Positions 1-11,638 of a stretch of DNA of 64,000 nt are shown one piece after another; position 1 is the first letter of the stretch, and every line of letters begins with the position of its first letter. Source of the DNA: Craterostigma plantagineum (lineage: Eukaryota > Streptophyta > Magnoliopsida > Lamiales > Linderniaceae); NCBI GenBank assembly GCA_027422505.1, contig JAPQWV010000649.1, forward strand, positions 62,001-126,000, read 5' to 3'. The notes beneath the pieces are model-generated. The model made no database searches, was not told the DNA's origin, and saw only the letters and a list, made by a program, of their open reading frames with translations. A program made the translations under genes and the position numbers.

Positions 1-276
1 CATTCTCTTGGGCCGAAGGAGCGAAAAAATATTCTCAAAGGGTAATACAGTCTTTTACATAATAATTCTTTCGGACCGACACATATATAAGTCTAGGGTA
101 TATAAAGCCCCAATTGTTCTTCTCCCTCTCAAATACCCACACACAGAGACTCTCGGACGATAACAAGGTAGTGTGGAATTTTCTTATGTGTTCTCTTGTA
201 GTGAATGTTTATTTTTCGTTTCAGATTTCATCATGTGATTGATGCTATAGTTTTGTTCGTTTGCTTGTAGAGAGAA

Positions 277-1108
277 ATGGCAACTTTTGAGCTGTACCGA
301 AGATCGACGATTGGGACGTGTTTGGCCGATGCGCTTGATGAGATGGTCTCTAATGGGACGTTGAACCCTGAACTTGGGATACAAGTACTTATTCAATTCG
401 ACAAGGTGATATCTTTTTTATATTCTCCTTTCATGCTGTCGTGATTGTGTGATATATGGTTCATCATGTGCAGGCGAGCTCAGTGGGAATAATCTGTTTT
501 GAGTTTTGTTCATGAGAATAAATGGGAAAGAAGCCCCTCTTTTGCTTGTTGGCATTTATTGGGATGTCAAAAATATTACTGATAACATGACTTCATTTTT
601 CGTGTTTGTTTGCATGTATATTGCAGTCAATGACAGAAGCTCTAGAGACCGAGGTGAAGAGCAAGGTTTCTATCAAGGTAAAAGAGTATGTCTTTTTCTG
701 TAAAGAAAGGAAAAAAATGATCCATAACTTTGATGCCCACAGTGCAAGAAGACTGACGAGTACTTGATCTCATTACTTTTAATGCATGAAGGGGATTTTC
801 ATTGAGATTATTGAGGAAAGGTTTTCATCCGTGCTTTTCATGCCAGTACTTAAGCTAATGAACCAATATATACATATGAGACAAATTCCGATATAAAATT
901 CGATCCTTCTCACATTATATATTAAAAAGAATATAGTTTGTGAGGTTAGCTAGCTTGTTTGTCGCAGGGACATCTTCACACCTACCGATTCTGCGACAAC
1001 GTGTGGACGTTCGTCCTTCAAAATGCACTGCTCAAAGGCGAAGAGGGCCAATCAACCGTAGCCACTCTCAAGATCGTCGCTTGTGACTCAAATTTGTTAA
1101 CCCAGTGA
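277..1108 (+). CDS. TFIIA-S: Transcription initiation factor IIA small (gamma) subunit
   Basis: The small TFIIA subunit binds TFIID/TBP at promoters and stabilises preinitiation complexes of RNA polymerase II in the nucleus. Three coding exons join in frame: 277-405, 627-677 and 968-1108, giving 106 residues, the usual plant length. The protein opens MATFELYRRSTIGTCLADAL, the conserved N-terminal helical region, and the last exon carries the beta-barrel half (GHLHTYRFCDNVWTFVL, then KIVACDS). Introns have GT and AG ends. An AG just before the ATG suggests a 5' UTR intron. Identity is clear; the exact transcript ends are not visible. Confidence 0.95.
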
Positions 1109-2564
1109 AGAAGAAAACAAGGGATAATGAGGTTGAACTTCTTTATCGTTTCTTAAAACAGAACAAGGATACCATATTACAGTTGAGATGTTCTTTCTAT
1201 TTTCTGTTGAAAAAACTGAGTTCATAGTACTCTCGCATTCACAGCTTAAGGTAATGAAGTAGTATATACATACATCATGTCTTTGTCTTGAAAACTTGGA
1301 GCCACGGGATAATTTTGAGATGATTCATGTAAATAAGACCAGACCATGTTGATAAATTATTTTCCAACAAATAGAAGGGTAAAAACAAACAGGACTTTAG
1401 TTGTGGGCTAAAATGGGCCGACTTGCTTGTGAATTTATCAAAAATGTTAATGGACTATAAAGCCCAATTATACAACATAGAGCCAGCCCATGATCGCCGT
1501 ACTGTAAAGCGTTGTGGGAACAGTGTTGCTCATGTCTTTGCCTTGCATTGCACTATGAAATACACGACTTGGGAAAAATAAATGTGGACTATATTTTGCC
1601 TCTCTGTTTCATGTAAGGGCAAAAGTCATTTGACCCCTCTCCATCTAAGTGTGTTCTAATAATATAAATATATTGTTGTCCGAGCTGAGGATAAGATTCA
1701 ATATTTCTTTACAAATAAGTGGTCCACTCATATGTCTTTGGAGAGAATCAAAGACCACTTGCCACATGAGATTCATTATTATTGTGTCTAAGATAAACTA
1801 TTTTATTACATGTTGGCTCTGTGTTACATGGTGTGCTTGTTTGCTGATTTAAATGACCACATTCATTATTCGTTAAAAGGCATCTGCTTTGCCGCAACAT
1901 GATTTAGATCACAACCATATGGATTAGGTTAGGACTAGAAGCTCGCGTCACTAATTTTTGGTCGTTGTGTCCTGCCCCACATAATAACTAAGAATCTTGT
2001 ATAATATATTTTATTTGAATATTTGCTGGGTTGTCGAACCAAATGGTTTCTTCATTTTCTTTTTCATTTCTTCCATAATGACTATTTATTATGTCAAATT
2101 GAAATAGTTGATGCTCATAATTGGTCGTATAGTTTTGGCATGGCTTTCCAACGATCATTTACAAATCTTTAAATATATGATTTAACTAGAAAAAATTATC
2201 GAAGTTGGCAATGATTTTTTTTATGGACAAGTGAAAGATGACTCACAAAGCAGGACAAAGGAATCTTTAACTAAATCCATCGCTCACAAGCCACAAATTA
2301 AAAAACAAATTAACTGTACGTGGTGTTGAAAGGGCAAAATGGATTACATATCACTGGTATTTTGCATTTGCTCGTGCTTATATATTTAAAGATAACTATT
2401 AATTGATGAGTTTTAACCAATTGAAATGAGCAAGTATTAACATATATATTACAAATCACAGTGTCCACTTACTTTTAGCAAGCAAAATTTAGGTTGATTA
2501 TTGTAGACTTTTAATTTGATTTTCGTTCTCGAGATATTTATGGGTTTTGTGTATGATAAGATAG
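1109..2564. other. Intergenic, AT-rich, no gene seen
   Basis: This stretch holds the TFIIA-S 3' region and AT-rich spacer. Short open frames have no recognisable protein. Several GGGCC/GGGCT-type motifs at about 1405-1490 resemble site II elements, but no gene start on either strand was found to go with them. Confidence 0.5.
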
Positions 2565-2569
2565 GATAG

Positions 2570-3143
2570 TGTTGAGAGTAGAGCCCAAGAGTCTCCCGAG
2601 GACAAACCGCCCGAGCAAGCAGAGCTCCTCGAGCAAGAAGCTTCCCGACCGAGGTGTACCCCGAACAAGAGCAAGCCAAAGGGAAACTGTCCGAAAAGAA
2701 AGAGGCTGTCGAGCAGATGGCCGAGCAAGAGGAAGCCAGAAGAGAAGCAGACCGAGAAGGAAGAATGGACCGAGAAGGAATGTCCCGAGAAGGACATTAC
2801 CCGACCAGAACAGAAGCACAGCAGTTGAGGAAGAGCTGGAAAGAGCAGATCGTGGGAGAACTGCTGAAGTAGTGGACAGCAGTTGAGGAGCGAAAAATAC
2901 TCCTCACGTCTGTAGTGGAGGAAACCGACTTATCAGTAGTATAAATAAGTAGTTCGTTTTCAGTCTAAGAGAGAGAGTTAGATGATTGTAAGTGTCCAAG
3001 TCGAATTCTGCATTCTGTGTCGTCAATTTTAAGTAAGAAAAGTGCTTCTCCGTCACTCCGTGAAAATTCCCAGAATTCCCTCTCTTTCAATTGCTTCCGA
3101 AAACAGTTTACCAATCCCACACGCAATCCGCTAAAAAACAACA
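2570..3143 (+). repeat. Copia-A 5' LTR
   Basis: The 574-bp LTR starts TGTTGAGAGTAGAGC and ends AAACAACA just before the primer site. A TATA-like AGTATAAATAAG at about 2937 is a plausible promoter element, followed by the leader. Its first 300 bases are purine-rich and open in several frames on both strands. Confidence 0.9.
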
Positions 3144-3162
3144 AATTGGTATCAGAGCCTAT

Positions 3163-4585
3163 GGCAACGATGGCGACGATGGAGTTAACGGCGGCCAAAT
3201 CCCCATACCAAAACTCACCAAGTCCAATTACGAGAATTGGAGCATCAAGGTGAAAGCGCTGCTCGGGTCTCAAGATGCGTGGGAGGTCGTCGAGACCGGT
3301 CACGTCGAGCCGGAAAATACGGGTGGATACTCGACCGCACAAATGAAGGCATTGAGGGAGTCCCGAAAGCAGGACAAAACAGCACTGTACATCATCTATC
3401 AATCCGTGGATGAAGCCGGCTTCGAGAAGATAGCCGAGGCTACGACTTCAAAGGAAGCGTGGGACACGTTGGAAGCAGCCTATAAGGGCGCTGACCGTGT
3501 GAAGCAAGTTCGACTGCAAACTCTTCGAGGAGAACTCGAAATGACGAAGATGAAAGAAGGCGAAAGTGTCTCCGAGTACATCACTCGGATTCAAACAATT
3601 GCGAATCAACTAAAGAGAAACGGAGAAGCCTTGACGGATGCCCGAATCGTTGAGAAGATCCTGAGATCTCTAACGAATGACTTCGAGAACGTTGTGTGCG
3701 CGATAGAAGAATCCAAGGATCTCGAGAAGATGACGGTTGACGAACTCTCGGGCTCACTGGAAGCGCACGAGCAGCGAAAGAGAAAGAAGAGGCAGGATTC
3801 TCTCGAGGAAGCCCTGCAAGTAAAATTGTCTGTAAGAGAAGACAAGACATCGGGAAGTCAGAATCGAGGAAGAGGACGCGGCCGTGGTGGAAGAGGTTCC
3901 GGACGCGGCGGAGGACGCGGAAGAGGAAACCAAAATGATGCAGAAGGACCTACAAACCAACAAAGTTGGAGAGGTCGTGGCCGAGGAAGAGGCCGAGGCG
4001 GACGTTCGAATCGACCGAATGTCGAATGCTACAACTGCGGAAAGCAGGGCCACTATGCCAGAGACTGCTGGGGAGAAAAGAAAGTGGAAGAAAATGCGAA
4101 CCTTGTCGCGGAAGAAGAGCCGAAGAACGAAGGAGTTCTTCTTATGACGTTCGAGGACAAATACCCGACCAACGAGAAGGTGTGGTACCTCGACACCGGC
4201 GCCAGCAATCACATGAGTGGTCAGAAGCATCTCTTCAAGGAACTAAAGGAAGTGAAAGAAGGGTACGTTTCTTTTGGAGACGACTCAAAAGTTAAAGTAG
4301 AAGGACGAGGGAAGGTATGCTTCTCTCGAGCAAATGGAAGAGAAGGTATGGTCAAGGATGTTTATTACGTTCCCGACATGAAAACCAACATTCTTAGCAT
4401 GGGACAACTCTTGGAAAGAGGATGTTCAGTCGCTATGAAGGATCGGGCGATGCAGTTGAGAAGCAAAAGCGGACGACTGATCGCGCATGTTGAGATGGCG
4501 AAGAACCGAATGTTCAAGCTCAACATTGACACCATCCAAGAAGAATGCCTGCAAGTTGACCTGGAAGACAAGGATCATTTTGTGG
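3163..4585 (+). pseudogene. Copia-A gag and protease region
   Basis: The long frame encodes a Copia gag: LTKSNYENWSIKVKALLG near its start (about 3205-3260), a charged middle, an RGG-rich stretch (about 3863-4010) and a CCHC zinc knuckle CYNCGKQGHYARDC (about 4027-4068) that binds element RNA. An aspartic protease motif, WYLDTGASNHMSG, follows at about 4180. The ATG at 3163, just after the primer site, opens in a different frame from the gag homology, so the start appears shifted. The frame leaves the homology near 4578, where integrase continues in another frame. Confidence 0.85.
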
Positions 4586-6334
4586 CATCTTCGCTTCGGA
4601 CATCTAAACTACGGAAGCTTGAAAGAGATGGCGAACAAAGGAATGGTGCAAGGACTTCCAAAGATGGTTGGAAGCCATAAAATCTGTGAAGGCTGTGTTC
4701 TCGGGAAGTTGCCGAGGACGTCATTCCAGAAGAAAGCGGAATTCCGAGCAGAGAACCCACTGGAGCTAGTTCACACCGACATATGTGGACCGATGACACC
4801 CAACTCTTTCAGCGGAAAGAGGTACTTCATTACCTTTATAGATGACTTCTCGAGGAAAACCTGGGTGTATTTCCTGAAGGAGAAATCAGAGGCCTTCGAG
4901 ATATTCAAGAAGTTCAAGTCAATGGTCGAGAAGGCGACAAAGTCGAACATCATAGCTGTTCGGTCAGACAGAGGAGGTGAATTCATGTCTGGAGAATTCA
5001 CAAAATTTTGTGAAGAGCACGGAATAAGGAGATTCCTGACGGCACCATACACGCCACAACAGAATGGAGTGGCCGAACGAAAGAATCGAACTATTCTCGA
5101 CATGGTTCGATCAATGCTGAAAAGCAAAAGGATGCCGAAGGAGTTCTGGGCAGAAGCCGTACAATGTGCTATCTACATTCAGAATAGGTGCCTCCATAGC
5201 AAGCTCGGCGCTCGAACACCACAAGAGGTCTGGAATGGAAAGAAGCCAAGCGTCTCACATTTGAAAGTGTTTGGAAGTGTGGCATATGCTCATGTGCCAG
5301 ACCAGAGGAGGACGAAGCTCGAAGACAAAAGCAAGAAGCTTGTATTCCTCGGATATGACGAGAAGGCGAAGGCATACAAACTGTATGACCCTCTCGATAA
5401 GAAAGTTATAGTTAGCAGAGACGTCCGAGTAGACGAAGGGAGTTCCTGGAATTGGAAAGAAGAAGAATTGGAGGAACAAGAAGAACCCGCGAGTCCCCCA
5501 TCTACTCTCGGGAAAACTCCACTCGAGGAAGTGTCCGATACTGAAGAACCCAGACAACCAAAGATGCGATCTTTACGAGACTTATATGACTCAACGGAAG
5601 AGGTCCATCTTGTTTGCCTCATTGCTGACTCCGAAGATATTACCTTTGAGGAAGCTCTCCGTAACAAAAAGTGGAAGGCAGCGATGGACGAAGAAATCAA
5701 GTCCATCGAGAAGAACAGAACGTGGGAGTTGAAGAAACTCCCGAACGGCCATAGACCTATCGGAGTAAAATGGGTCTTTAAGAAAAAGACAAATGCCGAA
5801 GGACTCATCGAGCGCTATAAAGCGAGGCTAGTCGCGAAAGGCTACAAGCAACGTGCCGGGATCGATTACGACGAAGTCTTCGCTCCCGTTGCAAGAATGG
5901 AAACCATCAGACTCCTGTTAGCACAAGCTGCCCAACTCGGATGGACTATCTTTCAAATGGATGTTAAATCAGCCTTCTTGAACGGAGAACTCGAGGAAGA
6001 AGTCTATATAGAACAACCTCCTGGCTACTCGAGAAGAGGAGAAGAAGAGAAAGTGCTGAAGCTGAGAAAGGCGCTCTATGGCCTGAAGCAGGCGCCTCAG
6101 GCATGGAATACTCGAATCGATGGCTATTTCAAGAAGAATAAATTCCAGCAATGCCCGTATGAGCACGCCCTCTACATCAAGAAGGAAGAAAGAGGTATGA
6201 TCATAGTCGCGCTCTATGTTGACGATCTCATCTTCATGGGAAGTAGCGAGGAAATGATCAAAGAATTCAAGAAGGAGATGACCGAAGAATTTGAGATGAC
6301 CGACCTTGGAAAGATGAAGTATTTCTGGGTTTAG
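4578..6334 (+). pseudogene. Copia-A integrase and reverse transcriptase region
   Basis: This frame begins with [15 protein letters not shown] (the integrase zinc-binding end) and carries [16 protein letters not shown] and the [13 protein letters not shown] motif of the integrase core. After an acidic linker come the reverse transcriptase motifs [44 protein letters not shown] and the catalytic [10 protein letters not shown]. The frame stops at 6332-6334, where homology continues in the next frame, which indicates a lost base near 6325. Confidence 0.9.
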
Positions 6335-7484
6335 AAGTCGAGCAACTGAGAACAGGAATCTTCGTCTCGCAAACAAAGTACGCGGGAGAGATACTAGGAA
6401 AGAGCAAGATGAAGGAGTGCAAGCCAATAGCAACCCCGATGGAGCTCGGTGCAAAACTCTCAAAATTTGAGGGAGGAGAAAGAGTAAGTGCAACAGAGTA
6501 CCGAAGCTTGGTAGGAAGCCTGAGATACCTAACCTGCACGAGGCGGATATCACATACGCGGTCGGGGTTGTAAGTCGCTTCATGGAAGAACCACGCCAAT
6601 CGCATTTCAAGGCAATTAAAAGAATACTCCGATACGTTCAAGGAACGAAGTCGCTCGGGCTCTTCTACCCGAGGACTGGTGACACAAGATTGGTCGGCTA
6701 CTCAGACAGTGATTGGTGCGGAGATGTTGATGACAGAAAGAGCACGAGCGGGTATGTATTCTACCTAGGAAGCTCAGCATTCACTTGGCTCTCGAAGAAG
6801 CAGCCAATTGTAACTTTGTCAACATGCGAAGCCGAGTATGTTGCAGCCTCATTGTGCGTCATGCACGCAATATGGCTGAGGAACCTGCTTCTCGAGCTAA
6901 ACATCGAACAGAAAGAGCCAACCGAAATCCGTGTGGATAACAAATCGGCAATCGAGCTAGCCAAGAATCCGGTGCATCATGAAAGAAGCAAACACATCGA
7001 TGCCCGATTCCATTTCATCCGAGAGCAGGTGAATAAAGAAAACGTGAAGATGATTCACGTTCCAAGTCTGGACCAGGTCGCAGACATTTTTACGAAGCCG
7101 TTACCGATACCCATATTCGAGAACCTGAAGAATGCGCTAGGAATGAAAGATCGGAAGACCTTGAGCTTAAGGGAGGAATTTGTTGAGAGTAGAGCCCAAG
7201 AGTCTCCCGAGGACAAACCGCCCGAGCAAGCAGAGCTCCTCGAGCAAGAAGCTTCCCGACCGAGGTGTACCCCGAACAAGAGCAAGCCAAAAGGGAAACT
7301 GTCCGAAAAGAAAGAGGCTGTCGAGCAGATGGCCGAGCAAGAGGAAGCCAGAAGAGAAGCAGACCGAGAAGGAAGAATGGACCGAGAAGGAATGTCCCGA
7401 GAAGGACATTACCCGACCAGAACAGAAGCACAGCAGTTGAGGAAGAGCTGGAAAGAGCAGATCGTGGGAGAACTGCTGAAGTAG
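6335..7484 (+). pseudogene. Copia-A RNase H region, running into the 3' LTR
   Basis: Homology continues from [20 protein letters not shown] in one frame to about 6543, then shifts to a third frame holding FMEEPRQSHFKAIKRILRYV, the RNase H block SDSDWCGDVDDRKSTSG, and SKHIDARFHFIREQV. The last frame has no stop at the usual pol end. It reads through the purine tract and about 100 codons into the 3' LTR, adding a highly charged E/K/R-rich tail that ends at 7484. Confidence 0.85.
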
Positions 7485-7758
7485 TGGACAGCAGTTGAGG
7501 AGCGAAAAATACTCCTCACGTCTGTAGTGGAGGAAACCGACTTATCAGTAGTATAAATAAGTAGTTCGTTTTCAGTCTAAGAGAGAGAGTTAGATGATTG
7601 TAAGTGTCCAAGTCGAATTCTGCATTCTGTGTCGTCAATTTTAAGTAAGAAAAGTGCTTCTCCGTCACTCCGTGAAAATTCCCAGAATTCCCTCTCTCCT
7701 TTCAAATTGCTTCCGAAAACAGTTTACCAATCCCACACGCAATCCGCTAAAAACAACA
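7181..7758 (+). repeat. Copia-A 3' LTR
   Basis: The 578-bp copy of the 5' LTR is followed by the target duplication GATAG. It differs from the 5' copy by a few small indels. Confidence 0.9.
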
Positions 7759-7763
7759 GATAG

Positions 7764-8168
7764 GATAACCACAAGATAATATTATATTAATCTTAAATAA
7801 GAGAGAGATAGCCCGATAGCAGATTTATATGCATATATGTATATGTATATTATCGAGAGGTGGTGGAGCGTTATTAACAGCCGTTCGCGGAGACACGGAG
7901 CCGTGCCTATGTTGTCTTGTCCAACACCTTTGGAACCCCATCAATGGTTCACCTTTATCACTGTCCACAATTGTTATTACTTCTAGATAATATCAGATAT
8001 AGTAATTAATTAAGGTTTCAAGTTTACAGAAAGAAAACCCTAACTCTCTCACATCACATCACACCATCTCCATCGGTCTACTTATGATCGACTTGTGTTT
8101 GTATCTCAACTCTTATCCACTCTCACTCTCTCTCTCATCGGGCCACAAGTAAGTAATAATAAATCAAG
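7764..8168 (+). promoter_or_regulatory. Presumed promoter and 5' UTR of the LBD gene
   Basis: No open frame of note. The last 130 bases hold CT-rich sequence (CTCTCTCTCTC near 8128) and an AACCCTAAC telo-box-like motif near 8036, typical of plant 5' leaders. Copia-A ends 410 bases upstream of the LBD start codon, so it may have displaced distal promoter sequence. Confidence 0.4.
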
Positions 8169-9129
8169 ATGAGTTGCAATGGATGCAGAATACTGTAATG
8201 AATGCTGATCGTATTGTATTTGATATTAGGGTGTAGTATTTTTTGGATACTTTTATAAGAATATGATGAGATTAAGATGAGAAGATTTAGTTGAGAATGA
8301 GAAGAATTTCCAGATGAGAAGTTGAGAGATAGAATAGCTGAAGAAGATGATAGTTAGACTGATTAATTTCTTGCTTAACCCTAAAACAGCATAACAACAT
8401 TGTTTTTATACTTAACACATATGGGCTCACTATATTTGTCCCATTTGATTTAAAATAGAAAGACAGGCCCGTTAGTTCTTCAGGCCCGTTAGCTCCTCAT
8501 GCCTTTCCCAAGCCTTTCTCTACTTCAGCCCACACCATCTCTCTCCCATTCAACCCAAACGTGTTCCCCCTTTCCTTCTTTGGTCCAACGTTAACAACAC
8601 CCCATCCGACAGCAACTTCTCCAACACTTCCACCTCTCTGCCCTAACCCCTCACTGTCCGAACTTTCCTCCTTCTCCACTCGTTCTCCGGCGACGACCTT
8701 GTCTGGGTCATGACAATACCCCCGGGTGAAGAAATCCTCGTCCTCGAGGATTCTGGTTGAAGAATTTGGTCTGTATTTTCCCGTCCACCCAGGTATTCTT
8801 TTTTATCTATCTCTGTGAAAAAGGGCGAGGCTGCTACTTTGGGTGTCACGCACTTCTTCAGTAGTGGCTCATGGACGATAGGATTAGTAAGTCTTCTTGC
8901 ATCTGGGGTAGGGCGAACCGATCTATAGGTCTGCTCGTCCTCTTCCAAGTTTTCGAATGGGCTAGGTTGCTTGGTAGCGAGCTTAGACTGCCACAGCAGA
9001 GCCTCAGAGTTCTCTTGATTCCCCTCCTGTATCATTGTTTTTATACCAAGTTTCCTTCCGAGTTGGGTTAGGGTTAGGTATTTCTTCACTAGCTGTAAAA
9101 GGTCCGATTCTTCCTCTGTAAAATTCGCC

Positions 9130-9594
9130 TCACAGGTTTGTAGAATCCCAATAGGTTTCTACCACATATTGGGGGGGTCGGTGACCGTGTAGGGCATGGA
9201 ATGGTACGACTTTTAGGCCTTTGCGGTAGCTAATGTTGCGTAACAGCTCGGCTAATGGAACCCATTGATTCCATATCCTTGGGTGTTCACTGGCCTTACC
9301 CCTGGAGTATTGCTCAAACTCTACGTGGTAGGCTGTTGACAATCTGAGTCTCCCTAACTTGTTTGCTGTGTTGTTAGCCGTATACAAGTGTGTTAAGGCA
9401 ACAAAGTGAACGTACTCTGTTGGGTCATCCACTACCACCATTGTGCTACCTCGACCGAGCAGGCTTACCTTCATTGTATTGATTATATAGCACTGTCCAC
9501 GATCAGATGGTAGGTTAGGATCCTCTCCAAAGTGCAGCAGCTCGACACGTCCTCGATCAAACGGTACTTTCAATCGTGAAGTGTCCTCGATCAC
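9130..9594 (-). pseudogene. E3 integrase-derived fragment
   Basis: The 154-codon frame contains VPFDRGRVELLHF, a second DRGQ-type copy (PSDRGQCYIINTMK), then sequence resembling the region of Gypsy integrase that precedes PFEALYG (here PFHALHGHRPP). It lies between truncated gag remnants and the left LTR. The catalytic D,D-35-E core is absent. Confidence 0.55.
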
Positions 9595-10014
9595 CCAAGT
9601 TGCCGTAAGGGTTGCAGTGGAGGGTTTGCTAGCAACTCCCCATGATTCACAGGCGTGACTAGTGTAAGTATTTCATTGCCAATTTTCTCAATAACAACAC
9701 TTCCGTCGGTTTCCCCTTTCATTTCAGATATGCTATCAACTTGGAAAGAGTGGGGAGAACTAAGGAACACCTGTTCCTTGCAGCCACCAGAAGATCCTTA
9801 CCATCTAAAGCTGATACATCACGTTCAATTCCGCTAAGGGACTCCGAATCTGATGTATGTTCCTCGTCCACCAAGGCCAGCTGAGTAGACGCCTCATCAA
9901 CCAGTGTCGGCTTGTCCTTGACCAAGGCAGATCCAAGTTCTTCAGTCACACATGAAGCCGACAGGACATCATCAGCAGATGCCGGTAAATTTTCTGTTAA
10001 CATAGAATCAGTCT

Positions 10015-10287
10015 CTAGCATTGTAGGTACATTAACACCACAGTTGATTGTGATTCACCATTAGTTTCATACAGCTGCGAGCTCAGATTATAAATGGACT
10101 GTAGAATATTATCAAGCTTGCTATTGACATTGTCGTGAAACCTATCTAGCTTATCTGAGAGCTCCACCTGCATGTAGGTAGCTTCTGCCTCCCTACGAGA
10201 CGTGGCAGTGAAGCTGGCCTTTGCTTGGTGATCCTTGAAGCATGTATAATCAGCCATCGCCAAGGTAGTCGTAGGCTCTGATACCAA
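10015..10287 (-). pseudogene. E3 gag-like N-terminal fragment
   Basis: The frame begins at the primer site (MVSEPTTTLAMADYTCFKD) and continues with a coiled-coil-like stretch (ELSDKLDRFHDNVNSKLDN). It resembles the starts of E1 (MADPTCFYEIKAS) and E2 (MTEYIRCKEFQAEQR), which suggests a common parent. It ends after 90 codons. Confidence 0.5.
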
Positions 10288-11638
10288 TGTAATGAATGCT
10301 GATCGTATTGTATTTGATATTAGATGGTGTAGTATTTTTTGGATACTTTTATAAGAATATGATGAGATTAAGATGAGAAGATTTAGTTGAGAATGAGAAG
10401 AATTTCCAGATGAGAAGTTGAGAGATAGAATAGCTGAAGAAGATGATAGTTAGACTGATTAATTTCTTGCTTAACCCTAAAACAGCATAACAACATTGTT
10501 TTTATACTTAACACATATGGGCTCACTATATTTGTCCCATTTGATTTAAAATAGAAAGACAGGCCCGTTAGTTCTTCAGGCCCGTTAGCTCCTCATGCCT
10601 TTCCCAAGCCTTTCTCTACTTCAGCCCACACCATCTCTCTCCCATTCAACCCAAACGTGTTCCCCCTTTTCCTTCTTTGGTCCAACGTTAACAAACCCCA
10701 TCCGACAGCAACTTCTCCAACACTTCCACCTCTCTGCCCTAACCCCTCACTGTCCGAACTTTCCTCCTTCTCCACTCGTTCTCCGGCGACGACCTTGTCT
10801 GGGGTCATGACAAATACTTCGCAAAGGTTGTAGTGAAAACTGTATTCTGAGGCAAAGTTGGAAGGCACAGACTACAGCCCAGAAGCTCAAGCCAACGCAA
10901 CCCTATTCGTTGCAAAGTTCTTCGGCCGAGCTCGTCTCATGTCTTTCCTCTCTTCAGTTCCTCAATCACAAAGACCTGGTAAGTATATTACAATATACAT
11001 ATAATTATCAATCCTAGCATATATTATTCAATGATGTACGTACTTACGTTGTCTTGATCATTAATGGGCGCATCATTTGTGTGACTGCAGCTCTTTTTCA
11101 GTCTCTATTACATGAAGCGTGTGGGAGAACGGTGAATCCCGTCACTGGAGCTTTAGGGTTTGTGTCGACGGGGAATTGGCACGTTTGCCAATCTGCGGTC
11201 AACAACGTGCTCGATGGAAGGATGGTTCAACCATTACCACAAGTGATCATGTTTTCCAAAGCTTTACTGTCGGCGTCGTCGTTGCCTAAAAGAAACGAAG
11301 CCATAAGCGCCAATAATATTGACGACAAAGGAGATCTAATAATACACGACGAGTCAAGATTGCTGATAACAGATGACAATATTATGGGGTATAATAAAAG
11401 AAAAATATCGTCATCAGCACCAAATACTCAGCAGCTGAGTTTGTCAAAGGCTGGGGAAAGGGCGAAGAGGAGACGAGCTTCTCCGTCGTCCGATGATCAA
11501 TCTGTGATGACAACTTTGGAGAGTAACAATAAGGGGTTTTCGAGACACGAACTTTTATTACAGAGAGACGGCGATGATAACTACGCAAAAGATCACGACT
11601 ACATACATCAAACTAAGCTCTTGAAACTCTTCTTTTGA

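Larger units (their letters stand above)
2570..7758 (+). mobile_element. Copia-A, LTR retrotransposon (Tork/Tnt1-like), frameshifted
   Basis: The element is bounded by TG...CA LTRs at 2570-3143 and 7181-7758. A 5-bp target duplication, GATAG, lies at 2565-2569 and 7759-7763. The primer binding site TGGTATCAGAGC is at 3147-3158 and a purine-rich tract precedes the 3' LTR. The LTRs differ only by small indels, for example an extra A near 7291 and CT/A additions near 7705, so insertion is fairly recent. Internal order is gag, protease, integrase, reverse transcriptase, RNase H, which defines Copia. The coding frame changes near 4578, 6325 and 6543, so no full polyprotein can be made from this copy unless these are sequencing errors. 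Confidence 0.95.
8194..10812 (-). mobile_element. E3, non-autonomous Gypsy-like LTR element inside the LBD exon
   Basis: LTRs at 8194-8715 and 10288-10812 begin and end TG/CA, and a 5-bp duplication AATAC lies at 8189-8193 and 10813-10817. The element points to the minus strand: the primer site TTGGTATCAGAGCC adjoins the right LTR. The internal region is only about 1.57 kb. It keeps a short gag-like start (MADYTCFKDHQAKA at about 10255) and a degenerate integrase tail (KASEHPRIWNQWVPLAELLR, HALHGHRPP) at 9130-9594, with no reverse transcriptase or protease. LTRs differ at several positions, so it is older than E1 and E2. Confidence 0.9.
8169..11638 (+). pseudogene. LOB-domain (LBD37/38/39-type, class II) gene, disrupted
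   Basis: LBD proteins are plant transcription factors; the LBD37-39 group is linked to nitrogen response and anthocyanin repression. Exon 1 starts at 8169 with MSCNGCRIL and is cut within codon 9 by element E3. It resumes at 10818 with RKGCSENCILR, completing the CX2CX6CX3C zinc motif, runs to 10978, and exon 2 is 11091-11638. Conserved text such as ANATLFVAKFFGRARLMSFL and ALFQSLLHEACGRTVNPV is in frame with exon 2, and the C-terminus KLLKLFF matches the clade. A further one-base frameshift lies near 10859 between the zinc motif and the rest of the domain. With insertion plus frameshift this copy should be non-functional. Confidence 0.85.

Noticed and set aside
2498..2886. Several overlapping open frames on both strands in the Copia-A LTR.
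   Set aside because: The same frames recur in the 3' LTR and reflect purine-rich composition. Only the pol read-through frame is reported as a finding.
3091..3200. Start of gag at 3091 in the LTR.
   Set aside because: That Met lies upstream of the primer site and within the LTR, so it cannot be the natural gag start; it only extends the open frame.
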